Positions 1-11,676 of a DNA stretch of 64,000 bases are shown piece after piece. Position 1 is the stretch's first letter, and each line of letters opens with the position of its first letter. The DNA is from Anaeramoeba ignava (Eukaryota > Metamonada > Anaeramoebidae): contig JAPDFW010000083.1 in the NCBI GenBank assembly GCA_028826165.1, forward strand, positions 62,001 to 126,000, read 5' to 3'. The notes under the pieces are model-generated. The model saw nothing but the letters and a program-made list of their open reading frames with translations, was not told the origin of the DNA and searched no databases. A program made the translations under genes and the position numbers.

Positions 1-2801
1 TTAACTGGCATAATTTCTACAACTTCAATAAAAGATGTTTCGTCAAATCGTACTGATCGATCCTTTGTTTTCTTCTTCGGTTTTTTCAGATTCTCAATTT
101 CTTGTCGAAGCTCCTTTTCTTCTTCTTGTGAGAGCTTCAGTTCGTTGTATAATTCAACTATTTTTTCTTCTTGTTGTTTTTCAATTTTTTTCAGTTTTTG
201 GTGAAGTTTTTTGCCCATTTTTTTATGTGGTTCTTGTTCGTTTGAAATATTAGTTAATCGCGAGAATGGCGATATTAATTTACGAGGAGATAATTGATTT
301 TTTGTTTTTGATATTTCTTGAATTTTTTGAGGAATTTCTTTCAACTATAATTTTAATAATTTTAAATAAATATTAAATAATTTTAATAATTTTAAAAATA
401 TTTATATTCATTACTTCATCAATAGTCACAAATTTACTATAAAACTCCGCTAAATAAACTAATATTGATTTTTCATCTATTTTTTTTCGCATTAAATCCC
501 CTCTTTCAATAATTGCAGGGATTCCAAATAATTTCCCAAGCTCAAAAGCATGAGTAAGAGTTTTTTTGGGTTGATTCTATTTGGTTATTATTTTAATAAA
601 TTTTGGTTTTTTTTTTTTTAGAATTTTTTTTTTATTCAACAGAATATTAACAAAAAAATTCAAAAAGAATTTTTGTGATCACTAACTTCTTCCAATATAA
701 CTTGTTCAACTAAACCAGATTTATGACCATCAATAATGCCACAAAAAGCACGACCATCTAAAAAACTAAACGGTTTACAAATATAAAAAAATTTTGTTTT
801 TTTTTTAAATAATAATAATAATAATAAAAATCAAGTATAAAATTTATTCATAAAATTTAAAATATAAAATTATAAAACAAACCCAACAGAAATATCAGAA
901 ATTTCAATATTATAACGTTCTAAAGAAAGATTGCACCACCCAATAATAACATCTTTATAAGAATAATTCCCTTCTGGAACTTGTTTCATTTTAAAAAACA
1001 TTATAATATCCCAAATCATTTGCAAAATTTTTGGTTCTTTATGTTCTAAAATATCTGTTGGATTTATTGTTAAATTTAACCCCAATTTTCTTGCAAAAAC
1101 AAGAGCTTGTCGAATATTTTCGAGTTTATCGTTTCGAGACTTGGGTTTTTTACCTGTTGCTTTCATGCTGTTTATTATAAATATAGATATATTTATATTC
1201 ATTTTTGTTTTTGTTTTTTTTTTTGAATCAATTTTTTTTTATTTAAATAAATTTGATTGAATAAAATTAATACGTTTTTCCACTTAAATTCTCAAGTAAA
1301 TTTATCAAACAAACACCATCTTCAAAGCCTTTTGTAATGCTATGAAAAGAGTTTAATGATTTAGAAAGATTATGTTGTATCCAGAGTATAAAAGTCTTCA
1401 TTTTAATTTTAATTTTAATTTTAATTTTAATTTTAATTTCGAATTGAATTTTAATTTTAATTTTAATTTTGAATTTGAATTGAATTGAATTGAATTGAAT
1501 TGAATTTGAATTTTGAATTTTAATTTTAAATTGAATTTTAATTTTGAATTTTAATTTTGAATTGAATATTGAATTGAATTGAATTGAATTGAATTGAATT
1601 GAATTGAATTGAATTGAATTGAATTGAATTTTAATTTTGAATTGAATTGAATTTGAATTGAATTTTAATTTTAATTTTAATTTTAATTTTGATTTCGAAT
1701 TGAATTGAATTGAATTGAATTGAATTGAATTTTAATTTTGAATTGAATTGAATTGAATTGAATTAAATTAAATTGAATTTTAATTTTGAATTGAATTTTT
1801 CATTGAATTTTTCATTGAATTTTTCATTGAATTTTTCATTGAATTTTAATTTTAATTTTAATTTTAATTTTGAATTGAATTAAATTGAATTTTAATTTTA
1901 ATTTTTAATTTTAATTTTGAATTAAATTGAATTTTAATTTTGATTTTAATTTTAAATTGAATTGAATTGAATTGAATTTTAATTTTAATTTTAAATTGAA
2001 TTGAATTAAATTGAATTGAATTTTAATTTTAATTTTAATTTTAATTTTGAATTGAATTGAATTGAATATTGAATTAAATTGAATTGAATTGAATTTTAAT
2101 TTTGAATTGAATTGAATTGAATATTGAATTAAATTGAATTGAATTGAATATTGAATTTTAATTTTAATTTTTAATTGAATTGAATTGAATTGAATTGAAT
2201 ATTGAATTAAATTGAATTGAATTGAATTAAATTGAATTAAATTGAATTGAATTGAATTTTAATTTTGAATTGAATTGAATTGAATATTGAATTAAATTGA
2301 ATTGAATTTTAATTTTGAATTGAATTGAATTGAATTGAATATTGAATTAAATTGAATATTGAATTGAATTTAATTAATTTTAAATTGAATTTGAATTGAA
2401 TTGAATTGAATATTGAATTAAATTGAATTGAATTGAATTTTAATTTTGAATTGAATTGAATTTTAATTTTGAATTGAATTGAATTGAATTTTAATTTTTA
2501 ATTTTAATTTTAAATTGAATATTGAATTGAATTGAATTGAATTTTAATTTTTCATTGAATTTGAATTTTAATTTTGAATTGAATTTTTCATTGAATTTTA
2601 ATTTTAATTTTGTAATTGAAAAATATAGCAAAATACTTTTCTTTGTATTTTGAGATTCTGATTTATATCAATTAAAAAATCATCTGATTTTTTCGAAACT
2701 ACTAAACTTGAACTTCGATTTCTTTGAACACCTTTTGTAAATTTTTCAACTGGTGTTAAAAGTTCTGCTGAATGAAATAAAGTATTTGTTGGAGTTGACA
2801 T
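1..2801 (-). CDS. Tandem calponin-homology actin-binding protein with coiled coil, 3' part outside window
   Basis: Six exons, all in phase: 2637-2801, 1274-1395, 883-1167, 687-765, 415-576 and 1-344 (continues beyond base 1). The first exon gives a 55-residue leader. Two CH domains follow. CH1 contains TFILWIQHNLSKS, GFEDGVCLINLLENL and KLENIRQALVFARKLGL; CH2 contains GFLDGRAFCGIIDGHKSGLV and AFELGKLFGIPAIIERGDL. Paired CH domains of this order form the actin-binding module of alpha-actinin, filamin and cortexillin. The last visible exon is Lys/Glu-rich and predicted coiled coil (KLKKIEKQQEEK...), which resembles cortexillin-type organisation. The likely role is F-actin crosslinking at the cortex; that is inferred from the family. 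Exon joins rest on frame agreement and CH-domain continuity. The shift from CH1 to CH2 at 766-882 needs the donor inside GG|GTTTGT, which restores the expected Asp-Gly core. Confidence 0.85.
1396..2636 (-). repeat. Intron 1 of the CH gene, filled with GAATT/TTTTAA repeats
   Basis: The whole 1.24-kb intron is interleaved runs of GAATT, TTTTAA, GAATATT and a short (GAATTTTTCATT)n block near 1793-1840. No coding potential is seen in it. Its ends are a GTATTT donor and an AAG acceptor on the minus strand. Confidence 0.85.
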
Positions 2802-3247
2802 TTTGTATTTTGTTTATTTTGTATTTCTTTTTGTTTTTTTTTGGATTATTTTATTTTTTATTTTTTGATTATTTTTATAAATTATTTTTTTTTTTAAAAA
2901 TTAAGAAAGAAAATAAAGAAAATAAAGAAAAGAAAAATCGAAATTTTTTTTTGTTTTCTTTGGTTCTTTAAATAAAAGGAAAAAAGTGAAAAAAAAAAAA
3001 TGAAAATTTAAAATTGAAAAAAAAAAAGAAAAAGAAAAAGATCTTTTTTTTTTTAATTTAAAAATAAAAGGAGAAAAAAAAAACAATTTTTTTATTCCCT
3101 TTTTTTTTTTTAACGTTTTTTTTTTAATCGTTAAAATTAAAATTAAAATTAAAATTAAAGTTAAAATTAAAATTAAAATTAAAATTAAAATTAAAAATCC
3201 ATTTTTCTTTTTTCTAAATTTTTTCTTTCTTTTAATTTAAAACAAAA
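2802..3247. promoter_or_regulatory. Intergenic spacer between divergent CH gene and Aurora gene
   Basis: 446 bases separate two start codons pointing away from each other, so promoters for both genes must lie here or overlap here. The content is T-runs and A-runs, a GAAAAA-rich stretch, and an (AAAATT)n block at about 3135-3195. No TATA-like or initiator element can be singled out in such A/T-rich sequence. Confidence 0.5.
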
Positions 3248-4527
3248 ATGATTAAATCAAAAAAAATTCATAAAAAAAAAAGTTCAACAAAAGAAATTCA
3301 AGTTAAAAAATCAGAAGCTATTCGTCAAAATAAAGAAAATGTTTCAAACGGAGAAGAATATCACAAGTAAAAATTATGATTATAAATTATAAATTATTTT
3401 TAAATTAAATTTTAATAAAAAAAAAAACAAACAGAAAACAACAAAAACCTCCATCAAAACCACAAAAAATTCAAACAGGAAAAACCAAAAAAAACAAAAT
3501 TCTTCCCAAAAAAAAAGTGGAACAAAATAAAAAAAATAAAAAAAATTCCAAAAATAACAAAAACAACAAAAACCAAGAAAAAAAAGCAAATGAAGAACAA
3601 GAACATTCTATTCAAAATGAATTAAAAAACCCAAGTATAAGCAAAATTTTACGAGAAATACAAGCAGAAAAGGAAAAAAACGAAAAAGTTGAAGAAGAGA
3701 AAAAATTCACAATAAATGATTTTGAGATTGGAAAACCGTTAGGAAAAGGGAAGTTTGGAAATGTGTATCTTGCAAGAGAGAAGAAGAGCCAATACATTGT
3801 AGCATTAAAAGTGCTTTACAAAAAGGAGTTAATAAGAGGAAAAGTGGAACATCAATTAAGAAGAGAAATTGAAATTCAGTCGCATTTAAGACACCCCAAT
3901 GTTCTTCGATTGTATGGGTATTTCTACGATGAAAGAAGAGTGTATCTGATACTAGAATTTGCAGGACAAGGCGAGCTCTACAAAATACTTTGCAAAAAGG
4001 GGAAATTTGACGAAGAAACAGCAGCCAATTACATTGCATCAATTGGATCTGCTTTATCTTATTGCCATTCCAAGCATGTTATCCACAGAGACATCAAACC
4101 AGAAAACCTTCTTCTTGACATCAACGGAAATGTGAAAATTGCTGATTTTGGATGGTCTGTTCACGCTCCTTCAAACAGAAGAAAAACTTTATGTGGAACA
4201 CTTGATTACTTACCTCCCGAAATGATTGAAGCCAAGGATCATGATGAGAAAGTTGATATTTGGTCTCTGGGTGTTCTTATATATGAATTCCTTGTAGGAA
4301 GTCCCCCTTTTGAAGCCACTGGAAATCATGAAACTTACCGAAGAATCACTAATGTTTTGTACCAATTTCCTGATCATGTTTCTCCTTTAGCTCGTGATTT
4401 GATTTCAAAACTTCTTATTAAAAATCCAAAAGATAGACTTCCTCTTCATGATTTATTGAAACATCCTTGGATTACTTCTCATGTTTGTTCAGAAAAATTA
4501 GATAAATTAGCTTCTTTTTTGGTTTGA
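3248..4527 (+). CDS. AURK: Aurora-family serine/threonine kinase
   Basis: Two exons, 3248-3366 and 3435-4527, joined across a 68-base intron, give about 403 residues. The N-terminal 110 residues are Lys/Asn-rich and disordered. The kinase domain starts at [20 protein letters not shown]. Catalytic elements are all present: ALKVL lysine, [10 protein letters not shown], and [19 protein letters not shown], whose [10 protein letters not shown]...[14 protein letters not shown] activation segment is diagnostic of Aurora kinases. Aurora kinases drive spindle assembly, chromosome segregation and cytokinesis. The length and C-terminal end right after the kinase domain are normal for the family. The start ATG at 3248 is preferred because the exon-exon frame agrees and no ATG occurs in the second exon ahead of the domain. 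A/B type cannot be assigned. Confidence 0.93.
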
Positions 4528-4756
4528 TTATTATTGATCATAATTAATAATTAAATTTGAAAATTTAAATCAGTTGATTTAAAAGGAATCAATTTGTGAA
4601 AGATTTTTCCCTTTTTTTCTTGTTTTTTTCTTGTTTTCTCTTCTTTCATTTTGGGTTAAATAAATTTGATTAATTTTTTGATTTTTCATTTTTGATTTTT
4701 CATTTTTCATTTTTCATTTTTCTTTTTTCTTTTTCTTTTTTTTCTTTTTTCTTTTA

Positions 4757-7700
4757 ATGCAAATTGTCAATCAAAAACCTTCTTTTCCCTTTTTTGAATG
4801 GCTTATTTTTTCTGGTATTGGGAATGAAATTCAAGTATTTGAATCGAAAGAAAAAAGGACAGGTAATTTTTATTCAAAATTTCTTTTTTTTTTTTTAGAA
4901 AAGTGTTCAATACGTGAAATAAAAACTAAAGTTTAGTTTGAAGACTTGAATTTAATTTTTGAAATACGAATTTTACAATAAATTATAAATAAAATTATAA
5001 ATCAAATTATAAATCAAATTATAAATCAAATTATAAATAAATTATAAATTAAATTATAAATCAAATTATAAATTAAATTATAAATTAAATTATAAATCAA
5101 AATATAAATCAAATTATAAATTAAATTATAAATCAAATTATAAATTAAATTTGGATTTTGTTTTTTAATTGATCAAAATTTTTCGAAATTTGAAAATAAT
5201 TTTTGCAAATAATTTTTCCAATTTTACAATTAAATTATAAATTGAATTAAATTTAGAATAAAAATTGGAATTATTTTGACATTCAATTATAAATTAAATT
5301 ATAAATAAATTTATAAATAAAATTATAAATTAAATTATAAATTAAATTATAATTAAATTATAAATTAAATTATAAATAAAATTATAAATAAAATTATAAA
5401 TAAAATTATAAATAAAATTATAAATAAAATTATAAATAAAATTATAAATTAAATTATAAATAAAATTATAAATAAAAATATAAATAAAATTATAAATAAA
5501 ATTATAAATTAAATTATAAATAAAATATAAAATAAATTATAAATAAAATTATAAATAAAATTATAAAATAAAATTATAAATTAAAAATATAAATTAAATT
5601 ATAAATAAAATTATAAATTAAATTATAAATTAAATTATAAATAAAATTATAAATTAAATTATAAATAAAAATATAAATCAAATTATAAATTAAATTATAA
5701 ATTAAATTTGGATTTTGTTTTTTAATTGATCAAAATTTTTCGAAATTTGAAAATAATTTTTGCAAATAATTTTCCAATTTTTTACAATAAAATTATAAAT
5801 TGAATTAAATTTAGAATAAAAATTGAATTATTTTGACATTCAATTATAAATTAAATTATAAATAAAATCATAAATTAAATTATAAATTAAATTATAAATA
5901 AAATATAAATTAAATTATAAATTAAATAATAAATAAAAATATAAATTAAATAATAAATTAAATTATAAATTAAATTATAAATAAAATTATAAATAAAATT
6001 ATAAATTAAATTATAAATAAAATTATAAATCAAATTATAAATTAAATTATAAATAAAATTATAAATAAAATTATAAATAAAAATATAAATAAAATTATAA
6101 ATAAAATTATAAATAAAATTATAAATAAAATTATAAATTAAAATATAAATAAAATTATAAATTAAATTATAAATTAAATTATAAATAAAATTATAAATAA
6201 AATTATAAATAAAATTATAAATAAAATTATAAATTTCTAAATAAATAAAATTATAAATTTCTAAATAAATTAAATTATAAATTTCTAAATAAATTAAATT
6301 ATAAATAAAAAGGTCTTTCAATTCAATTTCTTCCACAAATACTCGCAACTGTTCCTGAAAATAAAGAAAAACTTCCTAAAAAAATAGAACTCTTTCTTCA
6401 ACCTCAAGGAGGAATTCAACTTTTTTCAGAGCATCAAAACCCTTATAATCACGAATTTGTTTTAACTCATGAAGATGGAAGTCAATTATATGGATTTGCT
6501 TTTTCTAGATTTTTTATATTTTCAAAAAAGAAACATTCAAATCTTCAACAACTTTTTAATCACAGAAATTTAGGAAAACTTCCTCCAAATATTTTTGCTT
6601 CAAGAACAATTGCTGTTGTTACTAGATGGCCTTTTCATAGAACATATGAAATTATTTTACGTCGCTTATTAATTGGAGTGAAAAAATTTAATCGTAAATT
6701 TAAATAAAGAAAAGATCCTTTTCCTAAATTTCAAATTAATGGAAAAAAATGAATCAAAAAAAAATAAAATATAGAAAAGACAATCCAAAAATTGGCAGAT
6801 GCATTAAATCAAATTCCTCAACCAAATACTTGGGCTTCTTCATCTAAAATATTTATCGATAATCATAAAATTTATCTTCCTATTGTTCATTCCAAACAAT
6901 TACCAACTGCAGATGTAAATGATTAATATTTTTAATATTTTTAATATTTTTAATATTTTTAATATTTTTAATATTTTTAATATTTTTAATATTTTTAATA
7001 TTTTTAATATTTTTAATATTTTTAATATTTTTAATATTTTTAATATTTTTAATATTTTTAATATTTTTAATATTTTTAATATTTTTAATATTTTTAATAT
7101 TTTTAATATTTTTAATATTTTTAATATTTTTAATATTTTTAATATTTTTAATATTTTTAATATTTTTAATATTTTTAATATTTTTAATATTTTTAATATT
7201 TAGCTATCTTTCTCTGTTCTTTTTTCTTGTCTTGATCCTTCAAATGTGATTGATTTATTTACAGCAATTCTTCTAGAAAGACAAACTGTTTTTATTTCAA
7301 ATAATGCTTCAAAAATCACAACTTGCACTGAAACTATTCGTTCACTTCTTTATCCTTTTGAATGGTTATATCCTTATATCCCAATTCTTCCTCCAACATT
7401 TTCTGGATTTCTTGATGCACCAACCCCATTTATTTTTGGAGGAAATAATAAAATACTTGAAAAAATCGAACTGTCAAGTCAAGTAAAAAAATTAACAAAA
7501 TTTTTTTTTTTACAGTTCTTTGTAATAAATGCAAAAAATATTCAAATTTATAAAATTATATTCTTCGTAGATTATCGTTGCTTATTTGGATATAAACCTT
7601 ATTCTTATAAACGAGCCAATTACTCCTCTCCCAGAAAGATTAAAAGATCGGTTGATTAAATTGATTTTAAAGCATGCGAATGTGTTTACATACTCAAATA

Positions 7701-9154
7701 AGAGAGAAAGAAAAAATGTGGATTCAAAACAAAGATATTCCGAAATTGAGAAATCAGAGACAGAATTTTTATGCACATCATTTTCATCAGAATCATCAGA
7801 AGATGAATCCGATGAGCAACCAAAAGCAAAAAGGTGGGATGAAAAACAACAAGAGAAACGGTTTCGATCTTCTTCCACATTTCGCATTGTCCATAAAAAT
7901 ATAATTGAAAAGCCTGTTAAACTTGCACAAAATTTAGAAAATATAAGCACAGAAGAAAGTGAAGAAACAGACCACAATTTTATGAACAGAATCGGGTTTT
8001 CGAGTAAGCCCACAATGGCCAGATTTGTAATTCCCGAAGAAGTCGAAGAAAAAGAACCAGAAATTAATGTAAAAGAGCTTCGCAAAGGATTTATGAAGAT
8101 ATTTGTTTCTTTATTGAAAAAGTATCCAGAATATATGATTTTTCCAACAAAAGAAAAACCCTCTAATTTCAAAGCTGAGGAGTTTTTAAAAATTGCACCA
8201 GAAGATAGCAGAGTATATTCATAATATTAGAAATAATATTTAAAACAATATTTTTTTTTAATTGAACATCCTTTCATGTAATTAAAAAAAATTTAGACAT
8301 TTTTAAACAAACTTGTTGAAACCCAATTATTCAGCTGCTTTATTGACAACCAATTAATTGGCGACAGCAAAGAGCGTTACTTCAATGAAATCATAATAGA
8401 AAAAATGAAAAGAAGATCCTTAAGATATATACTTCTTCGCGATGCGCAGAAAACAGAATTTCTAGTCAAACGAGGCAAAAGAAGAAAGAATTGGAAAAAA
8501 AGATTTTTCCATTTGAATCAAAACGAACTCAGATATTATCAAAGAAACGAAAACCAAGAGAAAAAACAGAAATTGAAAGGAGTAATCAATCTAGTACAAG
8601 GAGAAACAAAAATCCAGATACCAAAAAACGGACCGCGCAATTTTATGTTCCAAATAGTAACCAAAAAAAGAACATATTCAATCTCTTGTGAAAGTGAAAT
8701 ATCAAGAAGAGAATGGGTTGCAGTACTGAAATCAAGATGCTTCAGTCAATCCGAGTTCAAAAATTGGCAAACCAGACTAGGATCAACATCACTTTCAAAG
8801 CAGATCTTAATGAATAGCACAGTTGGAAAACAAAGGCAAATGAGAAATTCCTTATCTCAAAAAATGGATGAGATTCATCCTGTTACAATAAGTCTTGGAA
8901 GTCTCAAATCAACACCTCAACAAACACCAAAACAAACCCCACGACATTCACCAAGACACTCTCCAAAATATTCCCCTATTCAATCTCCTTTAAGTCCATT
9001 TTCAAATCCAAATGATTTGGAAAATACTAAACCTAATTCAAAAAAATCTGATGATCCAAATCAAAAAGAAAAGGAAACAGAAAAAGAAAAAGGAAAAGAT
9101 CAAGAAACTCAAGAATTATTGGATAAAATTAGTGAATTTTTTGATAAGAAATAG
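4757..9154 (+). CDS. DENN-domain protein with C-terminal PH domain (probable Rab GEF)
   Basis: Six exons (4757-4862, 6313-6693, 6775-6914, 7204-7482, 7571-8212, 8297-9154) join in phase to about 801 residues. uDENN begins PFFEWLIFSGIGNE and continues through GSQLYGFAFSRFF. cDENN has LSFSVLFSCLDPSNVIDLF, LLERQTVFIS and LYPFEWLYPYIPILPP. dDENN has PLPERLKDRLIKLI and TFLNKLVETQLFSCFIDNQ. An acidic Ser/Glu linker (SSESSEDESDEQ) splits the dDENN half. A PH domain follows (LVKRGKRRKNWKKRFFHLN ... FQIVTKKRTYSI ... EWVAVLKS), then a Pro/Thr-rich tail with TPKQTPRHSPRHSP. DENN proteins activate Rab GTPases; the PH domain suggests phosphoinositide-guided membrane targeting. The join at 7483-7570 is chosen because it yields IIVAYLDIN, matching the cDENN/dDENN border. 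Confidence 0.88.
4863..6312 (+). repeat. Intron 1 of the DENN gene, AATTATAAAT repeats with an internal duplication
   Basis: 1.45 kb of (AAATTATAAATA/T)n. Two non-simple blocks of about 140 bases, near 5150-5290 and 5705-5850, are nearly identical (both contain TTGATCAAAATTTTTCGAAA and TTTTGACATTCAATTATAAA). They look like a duplication inside the intron. Confidence 0.85.
6915..7203 (+). repeat. Intron 3 of the DENN gene, near-perfect 9-bp repeat ATTTTTAAT
   Basis: From about 6925 to 7201 the sequence is an uninterrupted run of roughly 31 copies of a nonamer (TTTTTAATA in one register). Being a multiple of three, it stays open in frame (NIF repeated), but flanking cDENN exons join cleanly across it, so it is intron. 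Confidence 0.9.
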
Positions 9155-9314
9155 AATTGTTTCTTAATTCTGCAAAAGAAAACTTTTTTTTTGTTTTATA
9201 ATTTAGATTTGATCCAATTTAATTTCAATTTTTCATTTTTTTTTTTACATTTTTTTTCTTTTTTTTCTTTTTAAAAAATTAAAATTAAAATTATAATTAA
9301 AAAATACATCATAA

Positions 9315-11221
9315 ATGGAAAGTTTTTTAGAATTTGGAAATATTATAAAAAAAGAAGGTTATTTATATTTAAAAAGTATTTAAATTTTTAAAATTTTCTA
9401 TTTTAAATGAAATTCCAAATTTAAAAATTTTATTATTTAAATTTTATTATTGAAAAACAAACAAGAAAACAATTCGCAAACGATCGACAAGTTTTGGTTT
9501 GTTTTAGTTTCTAAAGTGTTATTTTATTATAAAGACAAAGAGGTTTGAATATTAAATCTTTTCACTTGAAAATGTCAATTATAATTATAATAATATTTAA
9601 TAATATTTTTCTTTTCTTATAGAAAAAAGTTTTTCTTGGAATTATTCCACTTAAACCAAAAGCAAAAACAACAAAAATATTTTCTCAATCAAATCAACAT
9701 AATTTCCAAATTAAAGTTGATTCAAAAGAATTATTTGAATTGGGATTAGATTCAAAAAAAGAACTTGAAAATTGGAAAATGCTTATTGATAATTCAATTT
9801 CAAAAGAAAGTGCAGCAAAACCCAAAAATATTAGTGATTTTACTTTATTCAGTTTAATTGGAAAATCTGCTTTAGGAAAAGTTTGTTTAAATCAAAAAAT
9901 CAAAAAATCAAAAAATCAAAAAAATAAATCAATAAAAATCATAATTAAGGTTTTGAAAGTGAGAACAAATGATGATCAGCGAATTTCTGCATTGAAAATC
10001 ATTTCAAAAAATCGAAATTTTAATAAAGAATTAGTTTTGTCAAATGCAAAAAAATTTATGAGTATTAATCATCCATTTATTATTCCAATTCAAAATTTTT
10101 TTGAAGATGAATCAAAATTGGCAATAAATTTTGAATTTATGGAAGGAGGAGAAGTATTTTTTCATCTTCAAAAAGAATCCAAATTTCCTGAAAAGAAAGT
10201 TCAATTTCTTTGTTCAGAATTGATTTGTGCTTTATCATTTTTTCATCAAAAAGGGATAATTCATCAGTATATTTTATTATTATTTCTTTTTTTCAAATTC
10301 CAAAAAATTTAAATTAAAATTTTTCTATTCAAGATATTTGAAACCAGAAAAGATTTTTTTTGATAGATTTGGACATATTCGTTTGGGTTATCCTTCTTTT
10401 ACTCAATTAGAAACAACATTTGTTGGAACACCTGAATATTTAGGTAAATTAAAAAGAAAGAAAAAAAGAATTATTTTTTTTTCCCGAATCTTAATTTGAT
10501 CAATTAAGAACTTTTTTTTTTCTTTTTAAATTTTAATTTTAATTTTAATTTTAATTTTAATTTTAATTTTAATTTTAATTTTAATTTTAATTTTAAATTT
10601 TAATTTTAATTTTAATTTTAATTTTAATTTTAATTTTTATTTTAATTTTGATTTTAATTTAATTTTAATTTTAATTTTAGCTCCTGAAGTTATATCAGGA
10701 GAGAATACTACAAAAGCTTCTGATTTATGGAGTCTTGGGATTTTAATTTATGAAATGCTTGTTGGTATTCCACCTTTTTATGATGAACATATGATGACAA
10801 TGTTTCACCAAATATTAACACAACCCATACAATTTCCCTCATATGTTTCAACTGTTGCAAAAGATTTAATTTTAAAGGTTTATTTTCTCAAAATCAAAAT
10901 TTATTAAAATTTAATTAAAATTAATCAAAATCAAAATTTAAAAAAATAAAGCTTTTAGAAAGAGATCCAAAAAATAGATACACTATTAATCAAGTTTTCC
11001 AACATCCCTTTTTCAAAGGAATTGATTTTGATTTGGTTTTAGAAAAAAAAATTCAATCTCCATTTACAATTTATTTGGCTTCACCAAGAAGTGGATCACC
11101 TGATATTTTTTTTCCAGAAAAAGATGATCAAGTTGAAAATGAAACAAATGAAACAAATGAGGATCGTTTTCAAGGATTTACTTTTGAATTTAAAGATGAA
11201 AAAAGAAAAAGAAAAAGATAA
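9315..11221 (+). CDS. PH-domain AGC-family kinase, predicted pseudokinase
   Basis: Six exons (9315-9375, 9466-9542, 9623-10266, 10334-10443, 10681-10877, 10952-11221) give about 452 residues. An N-terminal PH domain (KKEGYLYLK ... KFWFVLVSKVLFYYKDKE ... ELENWKMLI) precedes an AGC-type kinase fold, the order seen in Akt/PKB. Retained features are ISALKIISK with a beta-3 Lys, TTFVGTPEYLAPEV, DLWSLGILIYEMLVGIPPF, and a C-terminal hydrophobic-motif-like FQGFTFEF. Lost features are the HRD triad (HQYLKPEK: Asp to Tyr, Asn to Lys), DFG (YPS in IRLGYPSF) and the Gly-rich loop (LIGKSALGKV). ATP-dependent phosphotransfer is therefore unlikely, and a scaffold or regulator role on membranes is inferred. 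The Tyr codon sits directly at an intron border (10267-10333), but no alternative splice restores Asp. Confidence 0.8.
10444..10680 (+). repeat. Intron of the AGC gene, (TTTTAA)n
   Basis: Apart from about 60 bases at its 5' end, this intron is TTTTAA repeated with a few GATTTT variants, running directly into the TTTTAG acceptor. Confidence 0.85.
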
Positions 11222-11506
11222 AGAAAAAGAAAAAGATAAAGAAAAAGATGAAAAAGATGAAGATGAAAAAGATAAAGAAAAAGAAAAAGATGAAAAAGAT
11301 AAAGATGAAAAATGATCCAAAAAAAAATCAAATTGAAAAAAAAAAAGAGAAAATGAAAAAAGCAAAAGAAATTCTCTTTTCAAAATTAAAACTTTATTTT
11401 TTTTGGATAATAATGAAAAAAAAACAGAAAATCAAAACAAAATTTTTCTAATTTTTATTGAAAAAAACGATTTTATAATTTGATTTGATTTAATTTGATT
11501 TGAGTT
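11222..11506. other. Post-stop Lys/Glu/Asp-coding tract between convergent genes
   Basis: Directly after the stop of the pseudokinase, 11222-11320 is (GAAAAAGATAAA)-type sequence that would encode a KEKDKEKD tail in another frame. It is followed by A-rich 3' sequence. It may be untranslated, or a former C-terminal tail lost by a small indel in the purine run. Confidence 0.5.
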
Positions 11507-11676
11507 TTAAAGCCAAGAAGGAGGTTCTTCAGGGATTTGTACAAGATCTGTATCAAATAATTCTATAAATTGTTCGTTATTTAAACGGACTTTACTTCCT
11601 GCAAATCTACGATATTCTTCAAAAATTGTTGCTAAATTCCATCTTTGAATTTTTCTTAAACAACCTATTAAAGTAC

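Noticed and set aside
5887-6348. 153-codon minus-strand frame of NFIYNLIY repeats
   Set aside because: It is the AATTATAAAT array of DENN intron 1 read backwards.
6919-7203. 94-codon NIF repeat protein
   Set aside because: Pure nonamer in an intron; flanking cDENN exons join in phase across it.
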